This document shows positions 55,797 to 64,000 of a DNA stretch of 64,000 nt, piece after piece. The stretch spans positions 1-64,000 of the forward strand of contig CAJUAO010000003.1 in the NCBI GenBank assembly GCA_910584685.1. The letters are read 5' to 3'. The position numbers and the translations under genes were made by a program. How positions within the stretch are numbered: the stretch's first letter is position 1; each line of letters opens with the position of its first letter. The stretch comes from an uncultured Lachnospiraceae bacterium (GTDB lineage Bacteria > Bacillota > Clostridia > Lachnospirales > Lachnospiraceae). The notes under the pieces were generated by a model. It saw nothing but the letters and a program-made list of their open reading frames with translations, was not told where the DNA came from and made no database searches.

Positions 55797-55828
55797 ATTT
55801 AAGGGGAAAAATATTTATCCCCTTAAAT
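55797..55828 (-). other. Intercistronic hairpin between pseC and pseB
   Basis: ATTTAAGGGGA pairs with a TATCCCCTTAAAT arm around an AT-rich loop; no clear T tract follows. It may be an attenuating or stabilising structure. Confidence 0.45.
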
Positions 55829-55848
55829 AATTCTTTATCCTGCCCATA

Positions 55849-56982
55849 TCAGCTTAACAGCTCCGTAAATTCATTCACCTTATCTATAACATACCGCTGT
55901 TCCTCTTTTGTAAGCGCCGGATATATAGGAATACTTACAGCTCCGCCATAATATCTCTCGGCGTTTGGACATGTTACATTTTCATATCCGTTTTCCCTGT
56001 AATAAGGATGCATATACACAGGTATGTAATGAACGTTTACCCCGATTCCTGCTTCTCTCAATCTTATAAAAAGCTCTTTTCTTATTTCCGGCTTCACCCA
56101 TATAACGTAAAGATGATATGCATTTATTCCCGATTCATCCTGATACGGCGCCACAATATTTTTATTGCCTGCAAATGCTTTATTATATCTTTCCGCTATA
56201 TCACGGCGTTTTTTCAAAAACATATCAAGCTTATTCATCTGTGAGCAGCCTAAGGCGCACTGTATATCTGTTATACGATAGTTATAGCCAAGAGCCTGCT
56301 GCTCATAATACCATGGTCCTTCATTCTTCAAAAGAAGCTTTTCTTCCCTTGTTATACCGTGGCTTCTGAAAAGCTTTAGTCTTTCATACAGCTTTTCATT
56401 GTTTGTGACTATCATTCCGCCTTCACCTGTAGTTATATGCTTCACCGGATGAAAGCTAAAGGTTGTCATATCAGATATGCTTCCTATTTTTCTTCCCTTG
56501 TATACGGCGCCGAGGGCGTGGGCTGCATCCTCTATAACCGTAAGCTTGTGCCTTTTAGCTATCTCGTTTATTTTATCCATGTCGCATGGCTGTCCTGTAA
56601 AATGAACAGGTATAATCGCCTTTGTTTTTGCAGTTATCTTTTTCTCTATATCCTCCGGACATATATTGTATGTCTTCATATCTATATCTGCAAATACAGG
56701 AGTTCCGCCCATATAAAGCACACAGTTTGATGATGCTGCAAATGTAACGGGCGTGGTTATAACCTCATCCCCCTCGCCGATTCCTGCCGCAAAGCATGCC
56801 GCGTGAAGGGCTGCAGTTCCGTTTGATATAGCTACGGCATATTTTGCTCCCGTATAGTCCGCTACCTTTTTTTCAAAATCAGCTATAGCCGGCCCTGTGG
56901 TAAGAAAATCCGATTTTAACACTTCTACTACTGATTGTATGTCATTTTCGTCTATTGACTGTCTGCCATATGGTATATACAT
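55849..56982 (-). CDS. pseC: UDP-4-amino-4,6-dideoxy-N-acetyl-L-altrosamine transaminase
   Basis: 377 residues of the DegT/DnrJ/EryC1 PLP-aminotransferase family. It begins YIPYGRQSIDENDIQSVVEVLKSDFLTTGP, has the VIEDAAHALGA motif and the PLP Lys in TFSFHPVKHITTGEGG. It aminates the PseB product at C4. GGAGG lies before the ATG; 26 bp separate it from the glycosyltransferase gene upstream. Placement next to pseB supports PseC over other sugar transaminases. Confidence 0.92.
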   Translation of the reverse strand: MYIPYGRQSIDENDIQSVVEVLKSDFLTTGPAIADFEKKVADYTGAKYAVAISNGTAALHAACFAAGIGEGDEVITTPVTFAASSNCVLYMGGTPVFADIDMKTYNICPEDIEKKITAKTKAIIPVHFTGQPCDMDKINEIAKRHKLTVIEDAAHALGAVYKGRKIGSISDMTTFSFHPVKHITTGEGGMIVTNNEKLYERLKLFRSHGITREEKLLLKNEGPWYYEQQALGYNYRITDIQCALGCSQMNKLDMFLKKRRDIAERYNKAFAGNKNIVAPYQDESGINAYHLYVIWVKPEIRKELFIRLREAGIGVNVHYIPVYMHPYYRENGYENVTCPNAERYYGGAVSIPIYPALTKEEQRYVIDKVNEFTELLS

Positions 56983-57008
56983 TTTATTCCGCCTCCTGTA
57001 ATAAGCCT

Positions 57009-58859
57009 TTATATATTTATATTTGTCTTTTCTGCCGCAAGCTTCATATCCCTCTCAATCTCATATGTGGCGTCAATAATTGAATTTACAAGCTTTTTGC
57101 CATTATTTGCCATGTGCCTGATATCCTCGTAAAGGTTATCCTTTTCTTCAAAAACAACCTCCCTTAGCTGATAATCCTCCTCCGCCACATATAATTGCAG
57201 ATATTCCATTTCCTTATTATCTGATACCAGATTATTTATTTCGGTAATTTTTTCTATGGCGCCTGTAAACTCTTTCCCCGTATATTTTTGCTTTCTGTTC
57301 AGCTCGTCAAGCTTATCATACGCCTTAATTCCTTCCCTCATTTTTTTTCTCAGGGCTTCCATATGAAAATCTATATTATTAAGATAATCTATTATCTCTG
57401 ACCTTTCCTCCGCATTAAAATAAGGGGCTAATTCTCCAATAACCCTTTGGAAATCTAAGCCTTCATCATTTTTACACTCACGTTTAAGGGCATCTCTCAA
57501 GGTAAGTATTTCCATTCCCTTTTTCTTGGCTCCGCCTTCCGTTGCATCTATAATCCTTATATCGGGATAAAGGTCAGCCTCCCTCTCAAACCACTGGCGG
57601 TAAATGTTCATATTTTCCTCTGTCCTGACCATATTTCCGTATATGTCTTCCACCTGAATATAGTGGGTATCGCTTTCCTTTATCTTATTGTCGGCATCCT
57701 TTCCATATGCGCCTTCAGTATGCATTTTATTATAGGGATACGCCAAATCCAAGCCAATAAGTATTACGGTTTTAAAACCAAGCTCCCTTGCAAGGGAAAA
57801 AGCATCGTTGGCAACGGAGCCTCCTGTAGAAAGCCTTAATACTCTTTTTTCAAGCTTATATATAAAGCCGTCCAATATGCTGTTTGTGGAATTTTCATAT
57901 ATTCTCATTCCATGGTGCACCTGTTTAATATCTGCATTTGCGCCTAAAGCGTAAACAAGGGGAACATGATTTATTTTTTCATGGTCAAAAAGACCTATAG
58001 GCTTGTGTGGGTCTACCGTAACCGCTATGTCTGGTACTATATCCTCCTTTGCCAATGATTTTAAGGCTGTATCTACCGATATAATAAACGCCTTTCCCTT
58101 TATATTCTTTAATTCCTTTATATTTTTATCAAGAGACGGACCTGCCGCCACAACAACAGCCGGTATGCCTTCCAAATCAATTTTTTCAAAAGCCTCCTTT
58201 AAATCTCCTAAGCCGTATTGATGTACGTAGTCCGAGATATTATCTATAGTATTTTGAAGAAACTCCTGTCCAAATCTTTTTATTGTATTTTTGTTCACCT
58301 CTATATTTAATAATCTTTGATTAAATAATTCCTTAAATTCCTCACATTCCCTCCTCATTATTAATTCGTAATTTGGAGATATCATCATTCTGACATTTTT
58401 TATATTTTCATATCCTATTACAGTATCCATTGTATTATATAAATCACTTAAGCCGTCCTTTCCAACGCACAAAAAGATATTTTCTGTTTTTTTGTCAAAA
58501 TTTTCCGTTCCAATACATTGTATAGCCCCATATAAAATGCTGTAGCTGGGCTCATATAAAATTATTGACGCATCCTTATTTCTTTCTTTTATCTTTTCTA
58601 TATATTCACCGTTTGCAATTCCAAACAGAACAACCACAGTGCCAAAGCCCTTTAATTCGCACTGATTACACCAGTATTCGGCAAGCTCCCCGCCATAAAT
58701 GCTGTTAAGGTAATATTCTCTGTTTTCTTTCAATACCTTTATAATTTTCTTCCCTGTTATTCTCTCATCTATTACTACCTCAATTTCTTCTTCCGCCGCC
58801 TTTTCTATTATTGTATCTAAGGTAGTTTTTTTCCCATTGCTATTTTCAACTATAATCAT
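57009..58859 (-). CDS. Motility-associated Maf-type glycosyltransferase (DUF115)
   Basis: 616 residues. The central MAF/DUF115 domain shows AVVVAAGPSLDKNIKELKNIKGKAFIISVDTALKSLAKEDIVPDIAVTVDPH and LSTGGSVANDAFSLARELGFKTVILIGLDLAYPYNKMHTEGAY. A coiled C-terminal part follows. Maf proteins transfer pseudaminic or legionaminic acid to Ser/Thr of flagellin before export. It is first of the Pse operon with the small helical gene at 58863. A second copy, incomplete in this window, lies at 63049. Confidence 0.9.
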   Translation of the reverse strand: MIIVENSNGKKTTLDTIIEKAAEEEIEVVIDERITGKKIIKVLKENREYYLNSIYGGELAEYWCNQCELKGFGTVVVLFGIANGEYIEKIKERNKDASIILYEPSYSILYGAIQCIGTENFDKKTENIFLCVGKDGLSDLYNTMDTVIGYENIKNVRMMISPNYELIMRRECEEFKELFNQRLLNIEVNKNTIKRFGQEFLQNTIDNISDYVHQYGLGDLKEAFEKIDLEGIPAVVVAAGPSLDKNIKELKNIKGKAFIISVDTALKSLAKEDIVPDIAVTVDPHKPIGLFDHEKINHVPLVYALGANADIKQVHHGMRIYENSTNSILDGFIYKLEKRVLRLSTGGSVANDAFSLARELGFKTVILIGLDLAYPYNKMHTEGAYGKDADNKIKESDTHYIQVEDIYGNMVRTEENMNIYRQWFEREADLYPDIRIIDATEGGAKKKGMEILTLRDALKRECKNDEGLDFQRVIGELAPYFNAEERSEIIDYLNNIDFHMEALRKKMREGIKAYDKLDELNRKQKYTGKEFTGAIEKITEINNLVSDNKEMEYLQLYVAEEDYQLREVVFEEKDNLYEDIRHMANNGKKLVNSIIDATYEIERDMKLAAEKTNINI

Positions 58860-58862
58860 AAA

Positions 58863-59180
58863 TTATTCCTCTTCCATTATATTCTTTATCTGCATATACC
58901 ATCCAAGAGTTTCCTTCACCCTGTAATTCAGGGTGTCAAACAAAAGCACCTTATCCTTTTTTTCTATGGCGTCTGATATATCTCTCATATCCTGCACCAG
59001 CCGTTTCAGTTTTATATTAATTCCTATGGCGTTTAAATCAGGAAGCAGTCTGATAAACTCCTCATAGGAGCTTTTTATATATGGATAAAGCCCCAAAAAG
59101 GCTTCATAAAAGTTGATATCCTTATTATAGATATCCTTTGTCAGTATATCTGTTTTTTCTATAGCTTCTGCAATATTCAT
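58863..59180 (-). CDS. Small helical protein beside flagellin
   Basis: 105 residues, all-helix in appearance (KDINFYEAFLGLYPYIKSSYEEFIRLLPDLNAIGIN, DMRDISDAIEKKDKVLLFDTLNYRVKETLGWYMQIKN). No signal or membrane segment. Size and helix pattern recall FliS-like flagellar chaperones, but no conserved FliS motif could be confirmed. It follows flagellin after a terminator and precedes the Maf gene by 3 bp, so a role in handling or modifying flagellin is plausible. Confidence 0.6.
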   Translation of the reverse strand: MNIAEAIEKTDILTKDIYNKDINFYEAFLGLYPYIKSSYEEFIRLLPDLNAIGINIKLKRLVQDMRDISDAIEKKDKVLLFDTLNYRVKETLGWYMQIKNIMEEE

Positions 59181-59230
59181 ATTTACCTCATATTTTATAT
59201 ATTTTTTATAATAATTGGAAATGGATAATT

Positions 59231-59261
59231 AAAAAAATGAGCTACTCAGAATGAGTAGCTC
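59231..59261 (-). terminator. Flagellin terminator
   Basis: GAGCTACTCA-TTC-TGAGTAGCTC followed by TTTTTTT on the minus strand, 20 bp past the flagellin stop codon. Confidence 0.93.
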
Positions 59262-59280
59262 AAATATGATAGTTTTACCA

Positions 59281-60093
59281 CTACTGTAACAATGACAATA
59301 CACCCTGATTAGCTGAGTTAGCCTGTGCAAGCATTGACTGTCCTGCCTGCTGTAAGATGCTGTTCTTGCTGTACTCAACCATCTGATTTGCCATATCTGT
59401 ATCACGGATACGAGACTCTGCAGCCTGAGTATTCTCTGCTGTAGTATCAAGGTTCTTTACAGTATGCTCAAGTCTGTTCTGAAGTGCACCAAGTGCTGAC
59501 CTCTGTGTAGAAACTTTTGAAATGGCAGCCTGTATCTTGCTCATTGATGTACCAGCGTTTGCGTTAGTGTCTACTGTCAAGCCATTAACGCCAAGAGCTG
59601 TAGCATTCATTGTCTTTACGCTGATTGATATTGTCTGACCATTTAATGCGCCAACCTGAAGCTTCTTTCCTGTAAATGTACCGTCAAGTAAGTTCATTGT
59701 ATTGAACTGTGTTGTAGATGCGATTCTGTTAAGTTCAGATGTTAATGCATCAACTTCCTTCTTGATAGCAGTTCTGTCAGATGATGTATTTGTGTCGTTA
59801 GCTGCCTGTGTTGCAAGCTCGTTCATTCTCTGTAAGATTTCATGTGCTTCATTTAATGCACCTTCTGCTGTCTGGATAGCTGAAATACCATCCTCTGCAT
59901 TTGTTGAAGCCTTGTTAAGTCCTCTTATCTGGCTTCTCATCTTTTCAGAAATTGTAAGACCTGCTGCGTCATCGCCTGCGCGGTTAACCTTGTAGCCTGA
60001 AGATAACTTCTCTGTTGCCTTTGCCTGGTTACCTACTGTGATACCTAACTGTCTGTTAGCGTTCATAGATGTCATGTTGTGCTGTACTACCAT
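59281..60093 (-). CDS. Flagellin
   Basis: 270 residues, a short flagellin of D0/D1 only: VVQHNMTSMNANRQLGITVGNQAKATEKLSSGYKVNRAGDDAAGLTISEKMRSQIRGL at the N-terminus and QRSALGALQNRLEHTVKNLDTTAENTQAAESRIRDTDMANQMVEYSKNSILQQAGQSMLAQAN at the C-terminus. It is the main filament protein and the probable acceptor of nonulosonate sugars made by the adjoining operon. Transcribed from a sigma-28 promoter 135-161 bp upstream. The leader has two CsrA-type GGA sites, one overlapping the Shine-Dalgarno. Confidence 0.98.
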   Translation of the reverse strand: MVVQHNMTSMNANRQLGITVGNQAKATEKLSSGYKVNRAGDDAAGLTISEKMRSQIRGLNKASTNAEDGISAIQTAEGALNEAHEILQRMNELATQAANDTNTSSDRTAIKKEVDALTSELNRIASTTQFNTMNLLDGTFTGKKLQVGALNGQTISISVKTMNATALGVNGLTVDTNANAGTSMSKIQAAISKVSTQRSALGALQNRLEHTVKNLDTTAENTQAAESRIRDTDMANQMVEYSKNSILQQAGQSMLAQANSANQGVLSLLQ

Positions 60094-60101
60094 AATTCAT
60101 T

Positions 60102-60133
60102 CCTCCTTGAATATATAGCCGCTTCCTTGCGGC
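60102..60133 (-). promoter_or_regulatory. CsrA-type binding sites in the flagellin leader
   Basis: The hairpin GCCGC-AAGGAA-GCGGC (60118-60133) holds GGA in a hexaloop. About 10 nt later the Shine-Dalgarno AAGGAGG (60102-60108) offers a second GGA. The pair copies the Bacillus hag arrangement in which CsrA blocks translation until FliW removes it. Confidence 0.65.
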
Positions 60134-60227
60134 ATTATTTTTTTTATTTTATATTAACCTCTTATGAGGTAAATATCTGTATTATATTTTTATTAGCCTG
60201 ATGCTTTCTTTAGCTCTGACATATATT

Positions 60228-60254
60228 ATATCGGAGCTTAATAAAAATACTTTA
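60228..60254 (-). promoter_or_regulatory. Sigma-28 promoter of flagellin
   Basis: TAAA (60251-60254), 16-bp spacer, CCGATAT (60228-60234), a perfect match to the flagellar sigma-28/SigD consensus. Confidence 0.9.
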
Positions 60255-60294
60255 TACCTTTTTTTATTTTTTTATTGAACTTTTTTTAAAATAA

Positions 60295-60323
60295 TTGTAT
60301 TGCCTGAAAAAATCCTGTATAAT
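60295..60323 (+). promoter_or_regulatory. Promoter of the PseF-PseG/NeuB pair
   Basis: TTGTAT (60295-60300), 17-bp spacer, TATAAT (60318-60323), about 55 bp before the fusion gene and divergent from flagellin. Confidence 0.65.
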
Positions 60324-60379
60324 AGGCATAATTATAATGCATCAGCATTAAACTAACACATGCTTAGAACGGAGATTTT

Positions 60380-61978
60380 ATGAAAGTACTTGCAGTGATT
60401 CCGGCAAGAGCCGGCTCAAAGGGTATTCCCAATAAAAATTTAAGACTGATAAATAATCATCCTCTTATTTACTATGCAATAAACAATGCAAAATCATCTA
60501 AATACATAACTGATATTGTTGTATCAACCGACTCACCGGTAGTGGAAGCTATAGCCATACAAATGGGAGTTAACGTAAGGCTGCGCCGTCCCGAGCTTTC
60601 CGGTGATTCTGTAACATTGGATGCCGTAATATATGATGCTGCAAAAAATTATACTGCAGATTATGTAATTTCCATGCAGCCAACCTCTCCCACCTTAACG
60701 CCCCAGACTCTTGACAATGCCATTGAATACGCTGTAAGGCATGATACCGATACACTTATCTCAGCTATTAACAAGCCTCATTTAGCCTGGCTTAAGGATG
60801 GTGACAGAAAGCTTCCTGCATACAGGGAAAGGCTGAATCGTCAGTATCTTCCGCCATACTATATGGAAACAGGTGCCTTTTTCATATCCAAGGGAAGCGT
60901 TGTAACTCCTTTTTCCCGCTTTGGCGCAAAATGCGATATATATGAAATACCTGAAAATGAAGCCATTGATATTGATACCTTTGGAGATTTAAAGTATGCG
61001 GAGGCTGTTTTAGAAAGAAAGAGAACAGCCATATATGTAAACGGCAATACCCTGCGCGGAATGGGACACATATACCGCGCCCTTGAGCTTGCTGATGAAT
61101 TTTATTCAAAGCCTGATATATATTACGATATTAATCAGACAGACAGAAAGCTGTTTGGTTCTACCACCCACACCCTAATCCCCGTAAACGGTATTGACGA
61201 GCTTTTATCCATAGCGGAAAAGGAACAATATGATTTATTTATAAATGATATTCTTTCTACCTCTATAGATTATATGACATCACTGCGGAACGCTATTCCA
61301 AACGCTAAGATAATTAACTTTGAGGATGACGGGGAGGGGATTTATAAGGCAGATTTAGTTATTAATGCGCTTTTTCACGAAGCATATGTTCCCCATATGA
61401 TGTCCGGCGAACAATATTATATTTCACCGAAGCTTTATATGTTTTATGGGCCTATAAAAATTAAGGAGCGGGTAAAGAAGGTTTTTATATCCTTTGGCGG
61501 CTCCGACCCTCAAAATTATTCTGAGCGTCTCCTAAACATAATATCAGACAGGGAGTATAATGATATCTCCTTTACCGTTGTGCTTGGATTAGCAAAGGAT
61601 AATGCTGACAGGCTTATGAATTTTAATGATTATCCAAACATTGAGGTGCTTTTTAATGTTAAAAATATGCCCCATATAATGGCAGAATGTGATATGGCCA
61701 TAACGTCCCGTGGCAGAACATGCTATGAATTAGCTATTCTGGGCATCCCTGCTATTGCAATGGCTCAGAATCACCGTGAAGAAAAACACGGGTTTGTCTG
61801 CAGCGACAATGGATTTACATATCTTGGACTTAATCCCGCTGATGAAACCATTAAGGCTAATCTTGATATGTATATCCATATGGGCAGGGCGGAACGCCTG
61901 AGGTTTCAGTCCCTTCTGTTAAGCCATGACCTTAAAAACGGCAGAAGGAAGGTAATGAATCTTATAAATAATTTATAA
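60380..61978 (+). CDS. Fused CMP-pseudaminate synthetase (PseF-like) and UDP-sugar hydrolase (PseG-like)
   Basis: 532 residues. Residues 1-214 are a CMP-sialate-type cytidylyltransferase (VIPARAGSKGIPNKNLRLI, SMQPTSPTLTPQTLDNAI, EAIDIDTFGD). Residues 216-532 resemble PseG, with GNTLRGMGHIYRALELADEF carrying the catalytic-type His230 and a C-terminal GGSDPQNYSERL nucleotide-sugar fold. PseG removes UDP from the 2,4-diacetamido sugar; PseF activates the final acid as CMP. The fusion joins steps 4 and 6 of one pathway. GGAG lies before the ATG. With pseB, pseC, pseH-like and pseI here the CMP-Pse pathway is complete. The cytidylyltransferase could alternatively serve the NeuB product next door. 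Confidence 0.85.
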   Translation: MKVLAVIPARAGSKGIPNKNLRLINNHPLIYYAINNAKSSKYITDIVVSTDSPVVEAIAIQMGVNVRLRRPELSGDSVTLDAVIYDAAKNYTADYVISMQPTSPTLTPQTLDNAIEYAVRHDTDTLISAINKPHLAWLKDGDRKLPAYRERLNRQYLPPYYMETGAFFISKGSVVTPFSRFGAKCDIYEIPENEAIDIDTFGDLKYAEAVLERKRTAIYVNGNTLRGMGHIYRALELADEFYSKPDIYYDINQTDRKLFGSTTHTLIPVNGIDELLSIAEKEQYDLFINDILSTSIDYMTSLRNAIPNAKIINFEDDGEGIYKADLVINALFHEAYVPHMMSGEQYYISPKLYMFYGPIKIKERVKKVFISFGGSDPQNYSERLLNIISDREYNDISFTVVLGLAKDNADRLMNFNDYPNIEVLFNVKNMPHIMAECDMAITSRGRTCYELAILGIPAIAMAQNHREEKHGFVCSDNGFTYLGLNPADETIKANLDMYIHMGRAERLRFQSLLLSHDLKNGRRKVMNLINNL

Positions 61979-62014
61979 TAATACTTTATTTTAATCAAAC
62001 AGGAGAATATGCTT

Positions 62015-63052
62015 ATGAAAAAACCTTTTCTTATTGCAGAGTTGGGAGTAAATTTTTATGATACTGCCAGAATAGAAAATATAACGCCTTTAGAGGCCGC
62101 TAAAAAATATATTGACCGGGCTAAATGGGCCGGAGCTGATGCAGTAAAATTCCAGTCCTACAAAGCGGATACCATCGTTTCTAAAAATTCGCCTGCATAT
62201 TGGGATACTTCCAAGGAACCCACCAAAACGCAATATGAATTATTTACTAAATTTGACGGTTTCGGACAGGCTGAATATGAATTGCTTTGTTCTTACTGCA
62301 AGGAAAAAGATATTGCATTTATGTCTACCCCTTTTGACTATGCTTCCGCTGACTATCTTGAAGACCTTGTAGACATATACAAGATTTCATCCTCAGATTT
62401 AAGCAATATTCCTTTTTTAGGCTATATTGCCAAAAAGAAAAAGCCCATATATCTTTCTGTGGGCGCTTCTTACATTTCCGAGATTGACGAGGCTGTCAGG
62501 GCTATAAAGGAAGCCGGCTGTCATGACATTACTTTACTTCACTGCGTACTGTCTTATCCCACTGAAAACAAGGATGCAAATCTGTCAATTATCAGCACGC
62601 TAAAGGAAATATTTCCTGACGTTAAGGTAGGCTACAGCGACCATACTCTGCCGGATTCAAATATGACCATATTATCTGCTGCATTTTTATACGGCGCTGA
62701 GGTTATTGAAAAGCATTTTACTCTTGATAAAGGCTTACCGGGTAATGACCATTATCACGCCGGAGACCCTTACGATTTTAAGAAGGCAGTAGAAAATTTT
62801 GACCTTATATGTGAAATCACAGGCTCTCCTGTAAAAACCGTACTCCCATGCGAAATGATTCCAAGGAGGGAGGCCCGCCGTTCACTTGTGCTTACCCGTA
62901 ATATGAAGGCCGGCGAAATAATCACTCCAAATGATATAATGCCTAAGCGTCCGGGAACAGGTATTTCTCCAAAATTTTCCCAGACTGTAATCGGAAGAGC
63001 CGTAAGATTTAATCTTCCTGAGGATACTATTCTCACATGGGATATGATTTAA
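62015..63052 (+). CDS. NeuB-family nonulosonate synthase (legionaminate/neuraminate type)
   Basis: 345 residues from the ATG at 62015, chosen because AGGAG is 9 nt away (only 3 nt from the ATG at 62009). Barrel domain FLIAELGVNFYDTARIENITPLEAAKKYIDRAKWAGADAVKFQSYKADT, STPFDYASADYLEDLVDIYKISSSD, VIEKHFTLDKGLPGNDHYHA, and C-terminal SAF domain (RRSLVLTRNMKAGEIITPND). The GNDHYHA ending of the barrel favours legionaminate or neuraminate synthase, in contrast to the PseI subtype at 53617. It follows the PseF-PseG fusion by 30-odd bp. A second acidic sugar beyond Pse is implied. Confidence 0.88.
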   Translation: MKKPFLIAELGVNFYDTARIENITPLEAAKKYIDRAKWAGADAVKFQSYKADTIVSKNSPAYWDTSKEPTKTQYELFTKFDGFGQAEYELLCSYCKEKDIAFMSTPFDYASADYLEDLVDIYKISSSDLSNIPFLGYIAKKKKPIYLSVGASYISEIDEAVRAIKEAGCHDITLLHCVLSYPTENKDANLSIISTLKEIFPDVKVGYSDHTLPDSNMTILSAAFLYGAEVIEKHFTLDKGLPGNDHYHAGDPYDFKKAVENFDLICEITGSPVKTVLPCEMIPRREARRSLVLTRNMKAGEIITPNDIMPKRPGTGISPKFSQTVIGRAVRFNLPEDTILTWDMI

Positions 63053-64000
63053 TCTAAAGCTGCCTCTGTCCTTGCCTGCTCCATTGCAGCCTTTAAATCC
63101 TCCTCCGCCTGTCCCGTCGCCTCAAATAATGCATCCATCATTTTTATTCCATTTTGGATAATAAGCTCCATATCCTCATATGCATTATCCTTCTGCTCAT
63201 ATATTGTATCCCTGACTCCAAAGTCTGTCTCTGCAATATATACGGTAAGATACTGCATTACATTATCATCTGATACAAATTTATTTATTTCTGTTATATT
63301 TCGTATAACCTCTTCAAACTCATCGCCTGTATATTCATGCTTCCTATTTAATACATCAAGCTTTTCATACATCCTTCTGCCCTCTGTAAGTCTTTTTCTT
63401 ATTATGTCAAGATTTATATTAATTTCCCCTATATCCTTTAATATAAATCTTTGTTCTTCACTTGAAAATGTATGATGTACATGTGATATAACATCATGAA
63501 AATCAATATATTTTTCCGTTTCACATTCTCTTTCTATTGCCTCTTTCAAGGTCATAATTTCCATACCCGCTTTCTTTGCTCCTCCCTCTGTAGCATCTAT
63601 AAACTTTATATCCGGGTATGTTAAAACAGCCCTTTCAAACCATATTCTGTACTCATTCATATTATACTCGGTTTTTACCTTACCGCCGTATATATCCTCT
63701 ACTTCAAACAATACCTTGTCCTGATTTTTTATATCGTTTTCCTCTCCTTCTCCAAATGAAGCCGCCGCATGTCCTTTATCATTGGGATATGCCAAATCCT
63801 GACCGACAAAAACAATTGTCTTAAAGCCTAATATTTGCGCCACCGAAAACGCAACGTGCGCCACTGAGCCTCCTGTTTCAAGCATCAGGTTATATCTTTG
63901 AAACATAGACATATACCTGCTTATTAATGTACCGTCTGTATTGTAGTATATTCTCATTCCGTTATGTATACTTTTTATCTTTTCATTTGAAGAAATATCA
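63049..64000 (-). CDS. Second Maf-type glycosyltransferase, incomplete at window edge
   Basis: At least 317 codons of the C-terminal part of a Maf/DUF115 protein; the frame stays open to the window end (IKSIHNGMRIYYNTDG aligns with VHHGMRIYENSTNS in the copy at 57009), so the 5' end lies outside. LETGGSVAHVAFSVAQILGFKTIVFVGQDLAYPNDKGHAAAS and ATEGGAKKAGMEIMTLKEAIERECE are conserved between the two. It converges on the NeuB gene with a 4-bp overlap of stop codons. Two Maf paralogues beside two sugar pathways suggest separate donor specificities. Confidence 0.88.
   Translation of the reverse strand, partial: DISSNEKIKSIHNGMRIYYNTDGTLISRYMSMFQRYNLMLETGGSVAHVAFSVAQILGFKTIVFVGQDLAYPNDKGHAAASFGEGEENDIKNQDKVLFEVEDIYGGKVKTEYNMNEYRIWFERAVLTYPDIKFIDATEGGAKKAGMEIMTLKEAIERECETEKYIDFHDVISHVHHTFSSEEQRFILKDIGEININLDIIRKRLTEGRRMYEKLDVLNRKHEYTGDEFEEVIRNITEINKFVSDDNVMQYLTVYIAETDFGVRDTIYEQKDNAYEDMELIIQNGIKMMDALFEATGQAEEDLKAAMEQARTEAALD

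Noticed and set aside
63049..63052. 4-bp overlap of convergent stop codons of NeuB and Maf genes
   Set aside because: Compact convergent ends are common; noted in the gene entries but not a finding.
1..64000. CRISPR arrays, tRNA/rRNA genes, prophage or intact insertion sequences
   Set aside because: No regularly spaced repeats, no cloverleaf-type sequences, and no transposase or phage structural genes were recognised.

Overview
The window looks like a chromosomal segment of a motile, anaerobic, low-GC monoderm of the Clostridia, most likely family Lachnospiraceae. This rests on the RpoB N-terminus beginning MEKNRIRP, an L10 leader RNA, a ZTP riboswitch in front of purine genes, a sigma-28-type flagellin promoter, many single-membrane lipoproteins with KPECSH-type propeller domains, and a nonulosonate-decorated flagellar system. 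Almost everything lies on the minus strand. I found no tRNA, rRNA, CRISPR array or intact insertion sequence.

Layout, left to right. 0-3 kb: a zinc-dependent phospholipase C family gene, a SurA-like membrane protein and the remnant of an Rpn/PD-(D/E)XK family gene. 3-9.4 kb: an ABC-2 drug/lipid-type exporter (one ATPase, two permeases), a NarL-family two-component system that probably controls it, and an HD-GYP-like protein whose GYP motif is lost. 9.6-17.3 kb: rpoC and rpoB with their own promoter and a structured leader. 17.4-29.6 kb: an accessory island of ABC permeases, one ATPase, propeller lipoproteins, two small exported proteins and an orphan LytTR regulator. 29.7-30.9 kb: rplL and rplJ with L10 leader. 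31-34.3 kb: a YitT protein and a split purH pair (AICAR transformylase plus stand-alone IMP cyclohydrolase) under a ZTP riboswitch. 34.4-39.9 kb: an operon of esterase lipoprotein, MarR regulator, tandem esterase and chemoreceptor. 40-42.3 kb: rplA, rplK, nusG, secE, rpmG. 42.5-64 kb: a flagellar/glycosylation region with a FliD-like cap protein, two flagellins, two Maf-type glycosyltransferases, a complete set of pseudaminic acid genes, a second NeuB-type synthase, and a LuxC/LuxE/ligase/ACP/split-transketolase/SDR module.

The usually contiguous secE-nusG-rplKAJL-rpoBC block is split here into three units, each with its own promoter or terminator, separated by about 9.3 kb and about 12.5 kb of unrelated genes. 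The larger insert is the best candidate for an undescribed system. Two of its promoters share an identical architecture: repeats of TACCNTTYAA at 20-bp period, then 11 bp, then TTGACA-N17-TAWTAT. Each drives a small exported protein, a terminator-like hairpin, then propeller lipoprotein and ABC genes. The period and half-sites fit a LytTR-family regulator, and one is encoded between the two cassettes.

The second notable system is the sugar island. PseB, PseC, PseH, PseI and a PseG-PseF fusion supply CMP-pseudaminic acid, and Maf proteins probably attach it to flagellin. The embedded acyl activation, reduction and transketolase genes suggest an additional unusual substituent on the sugar.
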